NCBI GenBank assembly: GCA_022432975.1
Contig: CM039505.1
Coordinates: 20,095,338-20,159,337, forward strand
DNA: 64,000 bases
Direction of reading: 5' to 3'
Source of the DNA: Begonia masoniana
Taxonomy: Eukaryota > Streptophyta > Magnoliopsida > Cucurbitales > Begoniaceae
In this document: positions 10,305 through 21,788 of the stretch, in pieces
Position numbering within the stretch: position 1 is the stretch's first letter
How the letters are laid out: every line of letters begins with the position of its first letter
Made by a program: the position numbers and the translations under genes
Notes under the pieces: generated by a model
Seen by the model: only the letters and a program-made list of their open reading frames with translations
What the model was told of the DNA's origin: nothing
Database searches by the model: none

Positions 10305-13300
10305 TGGAAGATGAGGGAGCTGATCAACATACAGTCATATCAGGTACCATCATGATCTGTGGTTTTGCTGCTTATACACTCATAGATACAGGGGCCACAC
10401 ACTCGTTTATATCAACCTTGTTTGTATGCAAACATAACATAGGACCCTTACCAGCTGAAAGGTCATATAGTGTTGTGTTGCCATCAGGGAAGTCCCTACA
10501 TTCAGAACAGATTGTTAAGGGTGACGTCGTGTCCTTAGGGGATAAGGATCTCTATGCGGAGTTAATTGTCATTGACATGAAAGGGTATGAGGTGATATTA
10601 GGGATGGATTGGTTATTTAGACATCATGCCACGATAAGTTGTAGATCCGGAATAGTTGATTTTAGACCCCCAAATGATAATCATTATTCCTTCCAAGCTA
10701 TTCCTAAAATAAGTAAGATACCAATTATATCCTCACTAGAAATATACCGAATGCTGAGATGTGGTTGTGAGAGCTACCTGGCTAGTGTAATAGATGGTCG
10801 GGTGAAGAATAAAATTGAGCTACAGGATATTCCTATAGTCCGAGAGTTTCCCGAGGCATTCTTAGATGACTTGCCGGGTATACCACCTGATAGGGAAATA
10901 GAATTTGTGATTGATACATACCCCGAGGCATCACCTGTATCCAAGAATCCTTACCGTATGGCACCTGTTGAGTTGAAAGAATTGAAGGTTCAAACTGCAA
11001 GAATTGGTTGACAAGGGATTTATTCGCCCCAGCAGTTCTCCTTGGGGTGCACCAGTCTTATTTGTAAGGAAGAAGGATGGTTCTCTTAGAATGTGCATAG
11101 ACTACAGGGAACTAAATAAGTTGACAATCAAGAATAGGTACCCCTTACCCAGGATTGACGATTTGTTTGACCAATTGCAAGGAGCTAAGGTATTTTCAAA
11201 GATAGATTTACGTTCGGGTTATTACCAACTGAAGGTTAAAGAAGGAGATATACCAAAGACAGCCTTCAGAACCCGCTATGGACATTATGAATTCTTAGTC
11301 ATGTCGTTTGGATTGACAAACGCCCCTGCAGCTTTCATGGATCTAATGAACCGTGTGTTTCGTGAGTATTTGGATAAGTTTGTGATTGTGTTCATAGATG
11401 ATATCTTGATATATTCCCAAACTGTGGCTGACCATGAAGAACATTTGAAAGTAGTTTTGACGACATTGAAGGAGCATCAACTTTACGCCAAGCTGTCTAA
11501 GTGTGAGTTTTGGTTAGATAAGGTTAATTTCCTTGGCCATGTAGTTTCTGCTAATGGCATATCTGTGGACCCGACCAAAATTCAGGCAGTAAAGGATTGG
11601 CCTCAACCTAAGAATGCCAGCGAGGTCCGCAGCTTCCTTGGACTGGCAGGCTATTACAGGAAGTTCATCAAGGGATTTTCCATGATAGCTAAACCCCTGA
11701 CAGGTTTGACAAAGAAGGACATTAAGTATTCTTGGACTGAAGCCTGTGAAGACAGCTTCTAGACGTTAAAACTGAAATTAACAACAGCCCCTGTATTGAC
11801 CCTCCCAACCGAAGAAGGAAAATTTAGTGTTTACTGTGATGCGTCTAAAGTTGGTTTAGGTTGTGTTTTGATGCAAGAGGGTAAAGTTATAGCGTATGCT
11901 TCTAGGCAGCTAAAAAGTTACGAGCAAAATTACCCCACTCATGATCTAGAATTAGCTGCCGTTGTTTTTGCCTTGAAGATTTGGAGGCACTATTTATATG
12001 GTCAGCAATGTGAGGTGTTTTCTGACCATAAAAGTCTAAAGTACCTCTTCACACAGAAGGAATTGAACATGAGACAGAGACGTTGGTTGGAATTTGTCAA
12101 GGACTACGATTTTGAGATCAAGTATCACCCCGGGAAGGCTAACTCTGTAGCTGATGCGTTGAGTAGGATGTCAACAACAATGCAGCCCTTGGTTTCAACC
12201 ATGTCTTTACCCTTAAGAACAGAAGTTCAGAAATTTGACTTGGAGATAGTTCCAGAATTATCAGTCTTGCTCGCTGAGTTAACTATTCAACCAACAATTT
12301 TGGAAAAGATCAAGGATGCACAACAGAAGGATTCAGTGGAAAATATCAGCATGATGGATAAATTGAAGGACACCACCTCTGAGTTCAGTCTCTCAAAGGA
12401 TGGGATCCTGAGGTTTAGAAATCGGTGGTGCATTCCTAATGATGTGGAATTGCGTAAGTTGATCTTGGCTGAGGCGCACTCCTCTTCCTTTTCTGTACAT
12501 CCTGGCTGCACCAAGATGTACCGAGACCTGAAGTTACAGTACTGGTGGCCTAACCTAAAAAGGGATGTTGCTAAGTATGTTGAGTCCTGTTTAGTATGCC
12601 AACAAGTCAAAGCCGAGCACCAACGTCCAGGAGGTACTCTTCAGCCGTTGCCTATTCCGAATGGAAGTGGGAACATATAGCTATGGATTTTGTTGTAGGA
12701 CTACCTAAGACGACAAAAGGGCATGATTGTATTTGGGTTGTGGTGGATAGACTGACGAAATCAGCCTATTTCTTACCTGTAAGGACCACCTATACGATGG
12801 ACCAATTTGCTGATCTTTATGTTCAGGAAATTATTAGGTTGCATGGGATCCCTGTATCCATTGTCTCTGACCGTGACCCCAGGTTCACCTCTCGATTCTG
12901 GAAAAGTTTGCAAGGTACATTAGGTACAAAGTTATCTTTCAGCACAGCTTTTCACCCACAGACCGATGGCCAATCAGAAAGGACGATTCAAATACTCGAA
13001 GATATGTTGAGAGCATGTGTACTTGACTTTCAGACAACTTGGAGTAGACATTTACCGCTAGTTGAATTCTCCTACAATAACAGTTATCAGTCCACCATCG
13101 GTATGGCACCATATGAAGCTCTGTATGGTAGGAAATGTAGGTCACCTCTTTACTGGGACGAGGTTGGGGAAACAAAACTTCTTGGACCTGATATCTTGCA
13201 GCAAATGTCAGATAAGATTACCACTATTCGGAAAAGAATGATGACTGCACAAAGCCGGCAGAAGTGTTATGCAGATCAAAGGAGAAGGGAACTCGAGTTT

Positions 13301-13723
13301 TCAGTAGGAGATGAAGTATTCTTAAAGGTGTCACCATTTAAAGGAGTCTTAAGATTTGGCAAGAAGGGAAAACTTAATCCTAGGTTTATTGGACCCTTCC
13401 CTGTCTTGGCAAAAATCGGGAGTACAGCTTACAGACTGCAACTGCCTCCATCATTGGATAAAGTTCATAATGTCTTCCATGTGTCAATGTTAAGAAAGTG
13501 CATGCGTGATCCGATGCAGGTCATCCAGCCATCGGATATTGGTTTAGAGCCGACACTGGAGTATGAGGAGAAACCGATACAGATATTGGAATATGCAGTC
13601 AAGACTCTGAGAAACAAAGAGATACCATTGGTGAAAGTTTTATGGACAAATCACGGCATTGAAGAAGCCACATGGGAAAGGCAGCAGGAGATGTTGAACA
13701 AATATCCTAAGTTATTTGCTTGA
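10154..13723 (+). pseudogene. pol of element G: protease, RT, RNase H, integrase, chromodomain
   Basis: Domains in order: retropepsin with LIDTGATHSFIS (about 10380-10410); reverse transcriptase from 11004 with the intact catalytic motif FIDDILIY near 11392-11415; RNase H from 11796 ([13 protein letters not shown]); zinc-binding integrase N-terminus near 12480-12605 ([11 protein letters not shown]); integrase core with VSDRDPRF and ERTIQILEDML; and a C-terminal chromodomain near 13590-13690 (PLVKVLWTNHGIEEATWE). The order and chromodomain mark a Ty3/gypsy chromovirus, probably Tekay/Del-like. Breaks: a frameshift near 10985-11005 (an extra base in an A run), a stop at 11761 consistent with C to T in a Gln codon, and a frameshift near 12658. 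The polypurine tract (13753-13765) and 3' LTR follow directly. Confidence 0.92.
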
Positions 13724-13752
13724 GCAATTTTCGAGGACGAAAATTTTGTTTA

Positions 13753-13765
13753 AGGTGGGGTGGAT
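13753..13765 (+). promoter_or_regulatory. Polypurine tract of element G
   Basis: AAGGTGGGGTGGA lies directly before the TG of the 3' LTR, where plus-strand DNA synthesis of LTR retroelements is primed. Nearly the same sequence precedes the 3' LTRs of B and C. Confidence 0.75.
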
Positions 13766-14738
13766 GTAACACCCGACATTTCGGCCAGGTGATTTTCTGA
13801 CCATTTTCATTGTCACCCTCTTATTTAACCTTTATGATTTAAAATTTAATGTTAAGATAAATTATTACAAGTTAAGTAAAACTAGGTTGGGTGGCAGTTT
13901 AGTAATTAGAATCGATGGATTTAGTATAAAAAGGAATTGGAAACCTTAAATCTCATTTATTGCCACTGTAGCCGACATTCCCTCTCGGCGATTTCTTCTC
14001 TCCCAAGTTCTTGCTCTCGGCTACCAGAACTTTCCTCTGCCGACGACCGGTTTCGAGCTTGCCTTTCTCTGCAAATCCACACCCGAGGTATGAAATGGAC
14101 AATGTAGTCATTCATTAGTAAATAGAGCTCTGTTCTCAGCTCGGCACTGAGTTCGGATTTTTAGCAGTGGCCGAGCAGTTTGTGATTTTCTTAATCTGAA
14201 AGTAGAAATGTCGCCCTGAATCGATTCTGAACAGTTTATGTAACCAACTCGGATTTAACCAATGGTAAAAACCTGTCCACCTAGTTTCAGATTTCAGACT
14301 GCAGTGTGTCAAACAGAGGAATCGGAATGACTTTAGCTATTAGATCCTAGGATGGTTTATGATTAGGACTATTAGGACTTTGTTTTAACTACTGTAATGT
14401 ACATGTTTTAGGTGAAGAAGTTTAAAGGAAAGAAGCTCGGATTGCTAAGGAATCCAGGTAAGTGAATGTGTTAAGATTTCCGGCCACTAGGGCCCTACAC
14501 CGCAAGGGTATTAGGAAATCACTGAGATGTTAGCTATTGACTATGATCTGTTATTTCCACGATATGAGAAGTTGTGTAAGTAAATGTAAAGTTACAGGAT
14601 GTTTTACTTGTCCTCATGATATGACTTTTTTTCTATGAACTTTATGTCTATGCACTGTGTTCCTGTTATGATTAAGTTGAGAATATGAAAAGCAAATGTA
14701 ACCGAGATTAAGTGCAGAGCGGGGAAAGACTATGTTAT

Positions 14739-15012
14739 GTATGACTCGCGAATTCTCCCACTGGTGGAGGCCGAGTTAATGACATGTATGACTCGCGAAA
14801 TCTCCCACTGGTGGAGGCCGAGTTAATGATATGTATGACTCGCGAAATCTCCCACTGGTGGAGGCCGAGTTAATGATATGTATGACTCGCGAAATCTCCC
14901 ACTGGTGGAGGCCGAGTTAATGATATGTATGACTCGCGAAATCTCCCACTGGTGGAGGCCGAGTTAATGATATGTATGGCTCGCGAATTCTCCCACTGGG
15001 GAGGCCGAGTGA
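14739..15012 (+). repeat. 47-bp tandem repeat, about 6 copies, in LTR-G
   Basis: GACTCGCG recurs at 14743, 14790, 14837, 14884 and 14931 (GCTCGCG at 14978), an exact 47-bp period. Copies contain CTCCCACTGGTGGAGG, itself a short inverted repeat (CTCCCACTGG/TGGAG). The last copy is degenerate and is followed by two shorter GCCGCGATAGGCAAATGA units. Confidence 0.92.
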
Positions 15013-15615
15013 TGTATCATGATTGCCGCGATAGGCAAATGATTATGTATGACTGCCGCGATAGGCAAATGACTATGTACCCCTGTCTTCCTCCCTCGTC
15101 TCCTGCCTTAATACATGTTATGTAAAAGATAAAGATGAACACGAATGGTGAATGGTTTATGAACTTATGTCTCTTTAAATTGTGTACTCATGTATATCTG
15201 TCAGTATGCATTCCTTACTAAGCATTAGGCTTATAGTTAAATCTTATGGTGTAGGTGAAGAAGGTTCAGATGAGGATGTTCCGTTCAAAGAGGATACTTA
15301 AGGCTGGTTGCTGGAGGATGCTCAAGGTGACAGTGTGGGACTGGAGAGGCGATTTATGACCCCTGGTTAAGACTCTTATGTTACAGTATGTTAAAGAATA
15401 TGGTAGTTTAAGTAGGATGAGATTATTTTAAAACGTTGAGCTTTGAAACTGTCTAGCGGATCACTGAGTCAGGGAAGGATTATATCGATTTATAAATGGT
15501 CTGTTGCTTAAGTCTTCCGCTATATGCATTTTGAATGAGTTGTGTTTTCTTTCTGTTGGAAGGAGTCAATTGATGATTTAGAGTTCTCTACCGTAAGACG
15601 GAAGCTGGAAGAGGT

Positions 15616-15900
15616 AGTCTTCCGGCTGACGTCATCGGCAGATGCCGAAGGTTAATCGTTTGATGGTTTAGTCTTCCGGCTGACGTCATCGGCAGATGCC
15701 GAAGGGTAATTGTTTGATGGATTAGTCTTCCGGCTGACGTCATCGGCAAATGCCGAAGGGTAATTGTTTGTTAGTTTAGTCTTCCGGTTGACGTCATCGG
15801 CAGATGCCGAAGGTTAATTGTTTGATGGTTTAGTCTTCCGGCTGACGTCATCGGCAGATGCCGAAGGATAGTTGTATGATGGTTCAGTCTTCCGGATGAC
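15616..15900 (+). repeat. 54-bp tandem repeat, about 6 copies, near 3' end of LTR-G
   Basis: AGTCTTCCGG recurs at about 15616, 15670, 15723, 15778, 15832 and 15886. Each unit holds CTGACGTCATCGGCAGATG; TGACGTCA is a perfect palindrome and a CRE/bZIP-type core. The last unit degenerates into the CACCGGAAGATG block. Confidence 0.9.
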
Positions 15901-16398
15901 GCCACCGGAAGATGTAAAATGTGTTTTGTCATTTAGTGACCGGATGATGTTTTAATTTAGCACGCGAGGCCCACGTGCCCACCGGAAGATGTCTCCTTTT
16001 AGGTGATGTTAAGCGAGTCACGCGTAATGCACGTGATGACCGGACGACTAAGTTTCTGAGGGTTGTCAACGCATGCAACCCATGCAAACCCGAGTAGTAT
16101 TTTGTTAAGAGAATTGAGGGCACTTCCTCTTTTCCCGAAATTGTCAAGAAACCAAGGACCGAGTCTAGTCGCTCGACTCTGTGAAAGTTTGAGCCGACGA
16201 GGCATGGGAAGTCGGGCACGAGAGGGTTCGTCTTCCTTAATGGTTCTGCGTCTCTATTATCAGTTTAGAAAAAAAAAATATATGTAAAATGTGAAAGTCT
16301 GTTGAGAGATAGTAAGGGAATGTAATAATAGTAAAAGCCAAGCAAACGGTTAATGAAAGAATATGAACACGTGACGGCTCCTGGCCGGGGTCGTTACA

Positions 16399-16742
16399 CG
16401 GGCACACTTTTTTGGATTGGGTTGACAAGGTTGAGAGAGTTTTTGAATGTCACGATTACTCCGAGAGAAAAAAAATCCAACTTACCTCACTAGAACTCAA
16501 GGGCCACGCGACACTATGGTGGTCCAACCTTAGAGCCCAAAGAATGAGATCCATAGGATACCCCGTCTCCACATGGAACTCCATGAAAGAATTAATGCAT
16601 AAGAGGTTTGTCCCTCGACACGAGCTTTTCCAACAACTACATAACCTTAGACAAGATAACCTCACCGTTGACAAATACCTGACGGAATTTGAGACACTCA
16701 ACATGCGCTGTGCTATTGAGGAACCTGAAGAACAGCTCATGG
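16399..16742 (+). pseudogene. gag fragment of a different Ty3/gypsy lineage
   Basis: An open stretch of roughly 110 codons with LTSLELKGHATLWWSNLRAQ, a typical Retrotrans_gag signature, then FVPRHELFQQLHNLRQ and EEPEEQLM. It differs from the gag of B, G, C and E. It is cut at both ends: directly at the 3' end of LTR-G, and at about 16742 just before element B. It is uninterrupted, so it may be fairly young. Confidence 0.75.
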
Positions 16743-16755
16743 TCCTAACACATGC
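16743..16755 (-). other. Short sliver of LTR-E plus target duplication of element B
   Basis: TCCTAACACATGC here also occurs at 53407-53419 inside the intact LTR of element E. The last five bases, CATGC, are repeated at 46125-46129 right after element B. They look like B's 5-bp target site duplication, with B inserted in LTR-E. Only about eight more bases of E remain on this side. Confidence 0.6.
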
Positions 16756-18224
16756 GGTAATACCCGGCTGTACGGAATATTAATATTTTAATGTAAATGG
16801 TATTTTTGTAAATTTGACAAATCAAGTCTGTTTTGTGAAAAGAAAACGTTATTATGATCGTAATAATTAATAGGGATTTTGGGAAAAATTTTGAAAATTT
16901 TAGGAGTTTAACGCTAATTTTACGAGAATTACGTTTATCATAATATAAAAGATACTTTGGTAAAAATAGTAAACGGAGTCTGAATTGCAAACGGACAGTT
17001 TTAATAGAACTCTAGTAATAAGTTGGATTTACTGGCGAAATAAGGAAATTTGGAGAAACCGAATCGTTAGCTAAATAACGAAACAAAGGACGAAAAAAAT
17101 AGAAAATCAAAGGAAGGGCAAAACAGTCATTTGACAAGTCAAAATTATAAAATAAAACAAAGCTTTTCTTCTCTTCTCCCTCATTCACGATTCTCTGGTT
17201 TTCTCTTCTCTCTCCTGCGACGACATTTTCTTCCTCCGGCGATTTCTCACGCCGACGTCTGATTTCTCTTCCGTTCGTCTTCCGTTCTTCGTGATTTCTA
17301 CTCCTCTCGCAACTTCTAGGTATGAATCGATGATTTTAAAGCATTATATTTCGGTTTTTGCAAAGTTTCACGGTTAGGGTTTTGTTTAGGTTTTGTTAAA
17401 AACGTGATTTAGGGTTCAAAATCAATAGCTTTACCGTATTTGTGAATATAATGGACGTATTTGGCGTTATTGGACGAAGTTGATTGATTCGTTGAGAAAC
17501 ATTAGGGTTTGAAAATTTTTGAGGTTTTGGAAAACTCCGTTAATGGAGGTTTTGAGGTGTCGAACGTGAAAGGCTCAACGAAATGCCTCAATGTAGTATT
17601 CTAGAGTTTAGGAAAATTTCTTTAGTTAAGAGTTTTGTAAGTTTGGACGATTAATAGTTTAAACGCATTTTAACGGCGATTATTGTGAATTTTCCTTAGG
17701 TAAATAATGCTCGTGGACGGAGCTAGAAGTGCAACAGACGCGAGGTAAGTTCTCGTGACTTACTGTGGCCGATTGGCCTACACCATAAACCGGAGTTTGT
17801 TGTTGAGAATACTTTGGTGCTTTGCTTGTTTAAGTTGGTCATTGTCTCGTCTAATTGTTTCGGTTGGGGTTTAGGTTCGATTGTTTTTATAGGTTGAATG
17901 TTGTGACGGTTTGATGGTATTTGTCATGTTTTGATGGTATTTGTAGTGTTTTAATGGTATGCTCATTTTGTATGTTTATATTGAACTGTTCATGCATCAT
18001 GGTTTAAAAACGTCATGAAAATGAATTTATGCATGGATTTCATGAAAAGAATATGCATGTAAATGCAAGTAAAGTATCACAGTAAACAACCATGACATGG
18101 GGTAATCGGGGATGAGGTTCGGACCTGGCATTCTGTGGTGAGCGGGTTTCCCTCCCTTCAGATGGTGTGGGCTGTCTAACCGCTCGACCGTTTTCGATAA
18201 CCATAGACTGACACGTACTGATAT
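16756..18224 (+). mobile_element. 5' LTR of element B, first part
   Basis: It matches 25296-26709 almost base for base, from GTAATACCCGGCTGT to TCCCTCCCTTCAGATGGTGTG and on through CGATAACCATAGACTGACACG. The first base differs (GG for TG). It stops at 18224 where a TGTAACACCCGAC LTR starts. The remaining 1 kb of the LTR, present at 45076-46124 in the other copy, is missing. Confidence 0.88.
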
Positions 18225-20629
18225 TGTAACACCCGACAACTTCAACCAGGTGACTTCCTAACTGTATTAACGGTCATAAATATTCAATCTTTACGGTTTA
18301 GAATTTTATGCCAAGCTTAATTAATTACATGTGGATTTAAACTAGGTTAAGTGACAAAGTTGTAATAATGGAGGATTGAGACCAGTATTTAAAGAAAAAG
18401 GAAAGGATTCAAACCTCATTTAAACCACTGTAGCAGTCATCTCTTATTCTCGGCGATTTCCTCTCCCGAGCTCTCGCTCTCTGTCAGCTGGAAATCCCTC
18501 TTTCGACGATCGGTTTCCTTGCTGCTTCTCGGTTACTTTGTTCTCGAGGTACGAGTTTGGCAATGTAGCTATCTTTTAGTCGTTAAGCTCTGTTTTCAGC
18601 TATGTGTTGAAGTTCTGGATTCTTCAATGGCCGAGTATTAGTAAGGGTATTTTAAAATCTGAAAGTGGTAATGTCATTCCGAATCGATTTTGGACATTAA
18701 ACAACCAACCCTGAGTTATCGCTAATCGAATCTGTTTGTTTTGGGTTTTGGATTTCAAACTGCACAGAGAACTATACTACGGATTCGGGAGTGACTTTAG
18801 CTATTAGATCCTAGGATGACTTGTGGTTAGGACTAATAGGGTTTTGTTTTAACTACTGCAATGTAAATGTTTTAGATGAAGAAGTTTGAAGAGAAAGGAG
18901 CTCAAATTGCTAAGGATACCAGGTGAGTGAATGTATAGGTTTCTCGGTCTTTAGGACCCTACATCAAAGGATGCTAGGTAGAAACTCATACGATGATTAG
19001 TAGTTCCTTATGTTACTGACTAGCATTTACGTCGATGATTAGTTCAATGGTAAGGTTCCATGTTGGATAGTGCTCTGTTCTGTAGCTTGATGATTTAAGG
19101 ATCTTCATGTTCATGCATCATGAATGTTTTATACATATGAAAATGTTTTAAGAGTATATTTTCTCATGAACAAGATAAGAATATAAAACTTATGCAACGT
19201 GAATTAAGTGAGGGTTGGGGGCGGTTTGGCGTATGTCACTGTCCAAAAGAAGGACCATGATACGACCCGCAAGGGAACTATGTGCACTCTCACTGTCAAA
19301 CCCCCTTTACCGGCACAAATCCTCCCTTAATCCACACAACGTGAACGAAGAATATAAACGATGAACATGAATGATGTATATGAATGATGATTATGAACAA
19401 TGAATATGAACGATGAACATGAATGATGTATATAAATGATGATTATGAACAATGAATATGAACGATGAACAAGAATGAAGACTTCGAGTATGAATATGAA
19501 TAAGAAAAGATTCATGAGCATTTGTTTCTTAAAATGAGCATTCATGCATACTTATTAGTATTGTATTCCTTACTAAGCATTAGGCTTATAGTTTAAACCT
19601 TATGATGTAGGTGACGAGTTTTCAGGTGAGGATCTCAAAGTTAATGAGGATGTCTAAGCTCGGTTGCTGGAAGGTGTTCAGAGAGCAAATCTGTGGTTGG
19701 ATGGCAAATGAGACCCCTGGTTAATGTTTTTATGATTTTAGTTATGATAATGAATATGATAGTTTAAGTAGGATGAGTCTATTTTATAACATTGAGTCTT
19801 CTTTTAAAGATGTCTGTTGACCACTGAATCTGGAAATAATTTTAAGGAGCATTGGTTGGTCTGTTTGCTTAAGTCTTCCGCTATATGAATTCTGGGTGAG
19901 TTACTGATTTTCATTAGTATGAATGTTATGCCATTGAAGTTCGAAGTCAGTGAAGGTTATGCCTATCGGATGATGAGAGTGCTATTTTGTCATTTAGTGA
20001 TCGGTAGATGTAGTGCGTTTAAGCTATCGGATGACGAGAGTGCTATTTTGTCATCTAGTGATCGGTAGATGTAGTGCGTTTAAGCTATCGGATGATGAGA
20101 GTGCTATTTTGTCGTTTAGTGATCTGCAGATGAGGTGTATTTAAGTTACCGGATGATGTGAGGGTTATCTTGTCGTTTAGTGACCGGTATGTGTAGTGTA
20201 TTGCTGATGCTGAACGAGGTTAATGAACCACGAGTGATGCTCGTGCCCACCGGATGATATCTCCTATCTAGTGAAGTTTTAAAGGGTCATGTGTTAAGCT
20301 CGTGCTCATCGGAAGATGTCCTCTATTAGACGGTGATAAGTGAGTCACGCGAGTTTCACGTGACGAATCGGATGATGAAATCTTTCTCTACCGGAAGATG
20401 TGAACTCCATGCTTGTCATTTAGCGACCGGCAGGAGTAAGTAATTAAGTATAGAAATCTGTTGGGGTATGATCGGCAGATGCAAGTTTATTTCTCCATCG
20501 GTAGGTGCAGCTTAAGAGCTAAAGTCTTTTATCGGATGGAGCATTTTACCCTGCCCGCCGGCAGATGTACAATGTACTCCTCTGCCGAGCGATGCCTAAT
20601 GAACCGTGTGTGATGTAGGGGACGTGACA
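18225..20629 (+). mobile_element. LTR A' replacing the end of B's 5' LTR
   Basis: 2405 bp with TG...CA ends (TGTAACACCCGACAA to GGGGACGTGACA). It is related to LTR-G at both ends and in the leader near 18410-18550. Inner repeats: ATGAATGATG-type units at 19340-19470 and a unit of about 61 bp (GATCGGTAGATGTAGTGCG) at 19970-20205. A primer site follows at 20634. No matching 3' LTR exists before B's 3' LTR, so this is the 5' LTR of a chimeric or recombined element rather than a simple insertion. Confidence 0.85.
19970..20205 (+). repeat. 61-bp tandem repeat in LTR-A', about 4 copies
   Basis: Units contain TATCGGATGATGAGAGTGC and TTTAGTGATCGGTAGATG. They sit at the same relative place (near the LTR 3' end) as repeats in LTR-G, LTR-H and LTR-C, with the same TTTAGTGAYCGG word. 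Confidence 0.8.
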
Positions 20630-20633
20630 ATTA

Positions 20634-20648
20634 TGGTATCAGAGCTCC
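20634..20648 (+). promoter_or_regulatory. Primer binding site after LTR-A'
   Basis: TGGTATCAGAGCTCC lies four bases after the LTR end and fits initiator Met-tRNA priming. It belongs with LTR-A' by position. Confidence 0.85.
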
Positions 20649-20795
20649 CAGGTTTTAAAATCGGTTCTGTAGACTGCTCGACTGCACAGCCACTACGCGG
20701 ACATCCTTCCTCAACTGTAAGTATGTTTATATGTTTTCTTTAAGTTTGGTTTCTTAGAGTTATTTGTTTTTAACCTTTATAGGGATTATATAAAT

Positions 20796-21776
20796 ATGGT
20801 ACGTCGAGGAAATGATCGAGACGACCGAGACGATACGATAGACCACCTTAAGGATTTTATTGCCCAACAGTCCCAACACATGGAGCGACAGACCCAACAA
20901 ATGGAGAGACAGTCTCAGCAGTTAGGTACCCTGATAGATCGCGAGGGTGCTAGAGCTAGGGAGACAGCGACTTCGGGTAATCGAGGGATGGAGAGATTTC
21001 AGAAGCTCCAACCTCCGGTATTCAACGGGCAATCTACGGATCCCTCTTCAGTCGAGGAGTGGATTCGAACCATGGAGGGCATGCTGGCCAATGCAAGCAT
21101 TGAGGACGGAGAGAAGGTTGCATTGGTTAGCTACCACTTAGCACTGGATGCCCGATTTTGGTGAGATTCTATCAAGGCAACCACTGATGTGACGGTTATG
21201 AGTTGAGAGCATTTCAAGATGATATTCTACGACAAGTACTTCAGCCATACGGTGCGGGAGGCGAAGATGGTAGAGTTTATGCAGTTGCGGCAGATAGGTT
21301 CGATTGCCGAGTATGTGAGGAAGTTTGAGGCCCTGTCCCGATTTGCGCCACGTCAGGTCAGTGTTAATGAAGACAAGGTGCGTAGATTTATACAGGGACT
21401 TAGTCAGAAAATCCGAAAAAGTATTACCATATCAGGGGTACGGAATGTATCCTATGACGAGATTGTGGCCAGAGCGCTTGAGATTGAGGCCGTTGATCAG
21501 AGCTATGTTAGACCAAGGGAGCCAGCTAAGGGCTTATTTCGTGAGATCCATCCACAGCTCAGAAATAAAGGCTGGCAACCGAGAGGACAACCAAAACAAC
21601 AACAACAGGGCGTTAAAAGGCCCTTAGAGGGGGGAAATGATCGGGGGAAAGGCAAGCAAGTCCAAGGGGCTACACAGAAACATGTTTGTCCTAAGTTCCA
21701 GAAGGAACACTATGGCGCTTGTCGGTTGGGCACAAACAGTTGTTATAGATGTGGAGAGGTCAGCCATTTTGCTTAG
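20796..21776 (+). pseudogene. gag of the B (or A'/B chimeric) element
   Basis: It starts MVRRGNDRDDRDD, followed by a glutamine-rich coiled-coil region with repeated QMERQ units (residues 25-45), then the capsid region with VEEWIRTMEGMLANASIEDG. An in-frame stop lies near 21162 and another near 21204, both TGA where relatives have Trp codons. The frame then reopens (21219-21776) with QLRQIGSIAEYVRKFEALSR, a basic linker and the knuckle CYRCGEVSHFA. It ends at a TAG inside the knuckle. The ATG at 20796 is chosen because it lies about 150 bp after the primer site and begins with the basic leader seen in related gags. Confidence 0.88.
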
Positions 21777-21788
21777 AACTGTCTGAGG

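Larger units (their letters stand above)
7768..10981. repeat. Large imperfect inverted repeat centred near 9347
   Basis: The left arm (7768-9343) is the reverse complement of the right arm (9351-10981), with a spacer of about 7 nt. At the centre TCAATGAGCAATA faces TATTGCTCGTTGA. Further out, the phrase around 8440-8480 mirrors 10240-10290, and 7776-7830 mirrors 10915-10970. The right arm is the gag-protease region of element G. The left arm carries many extra small insertions, deletions and substitutions and ends just beside the assembly gap. A hairpin-type chimeric read is a likely cause, though a real head-to-head duplication is possible. Confidence 0.85.
13766..16398 (+). mobile_element. 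3' LTR of element G
   Basis: 2633 bp from TGTAACACCCGAC to GGGGTCGTTACA. It follows pol and a polypurine tract. It contains a pyrimidine-rich 5' leader (13970-14090), a 47-bp tandem repeat, and a 54-bp tandem repeat towards its 3' end. Near 15930-15950 it carries TTAGTGACCGGATGATG, the motif shared with other LTRs here. No second LTR copy of this element is present in the window. Confidence 0.88.
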
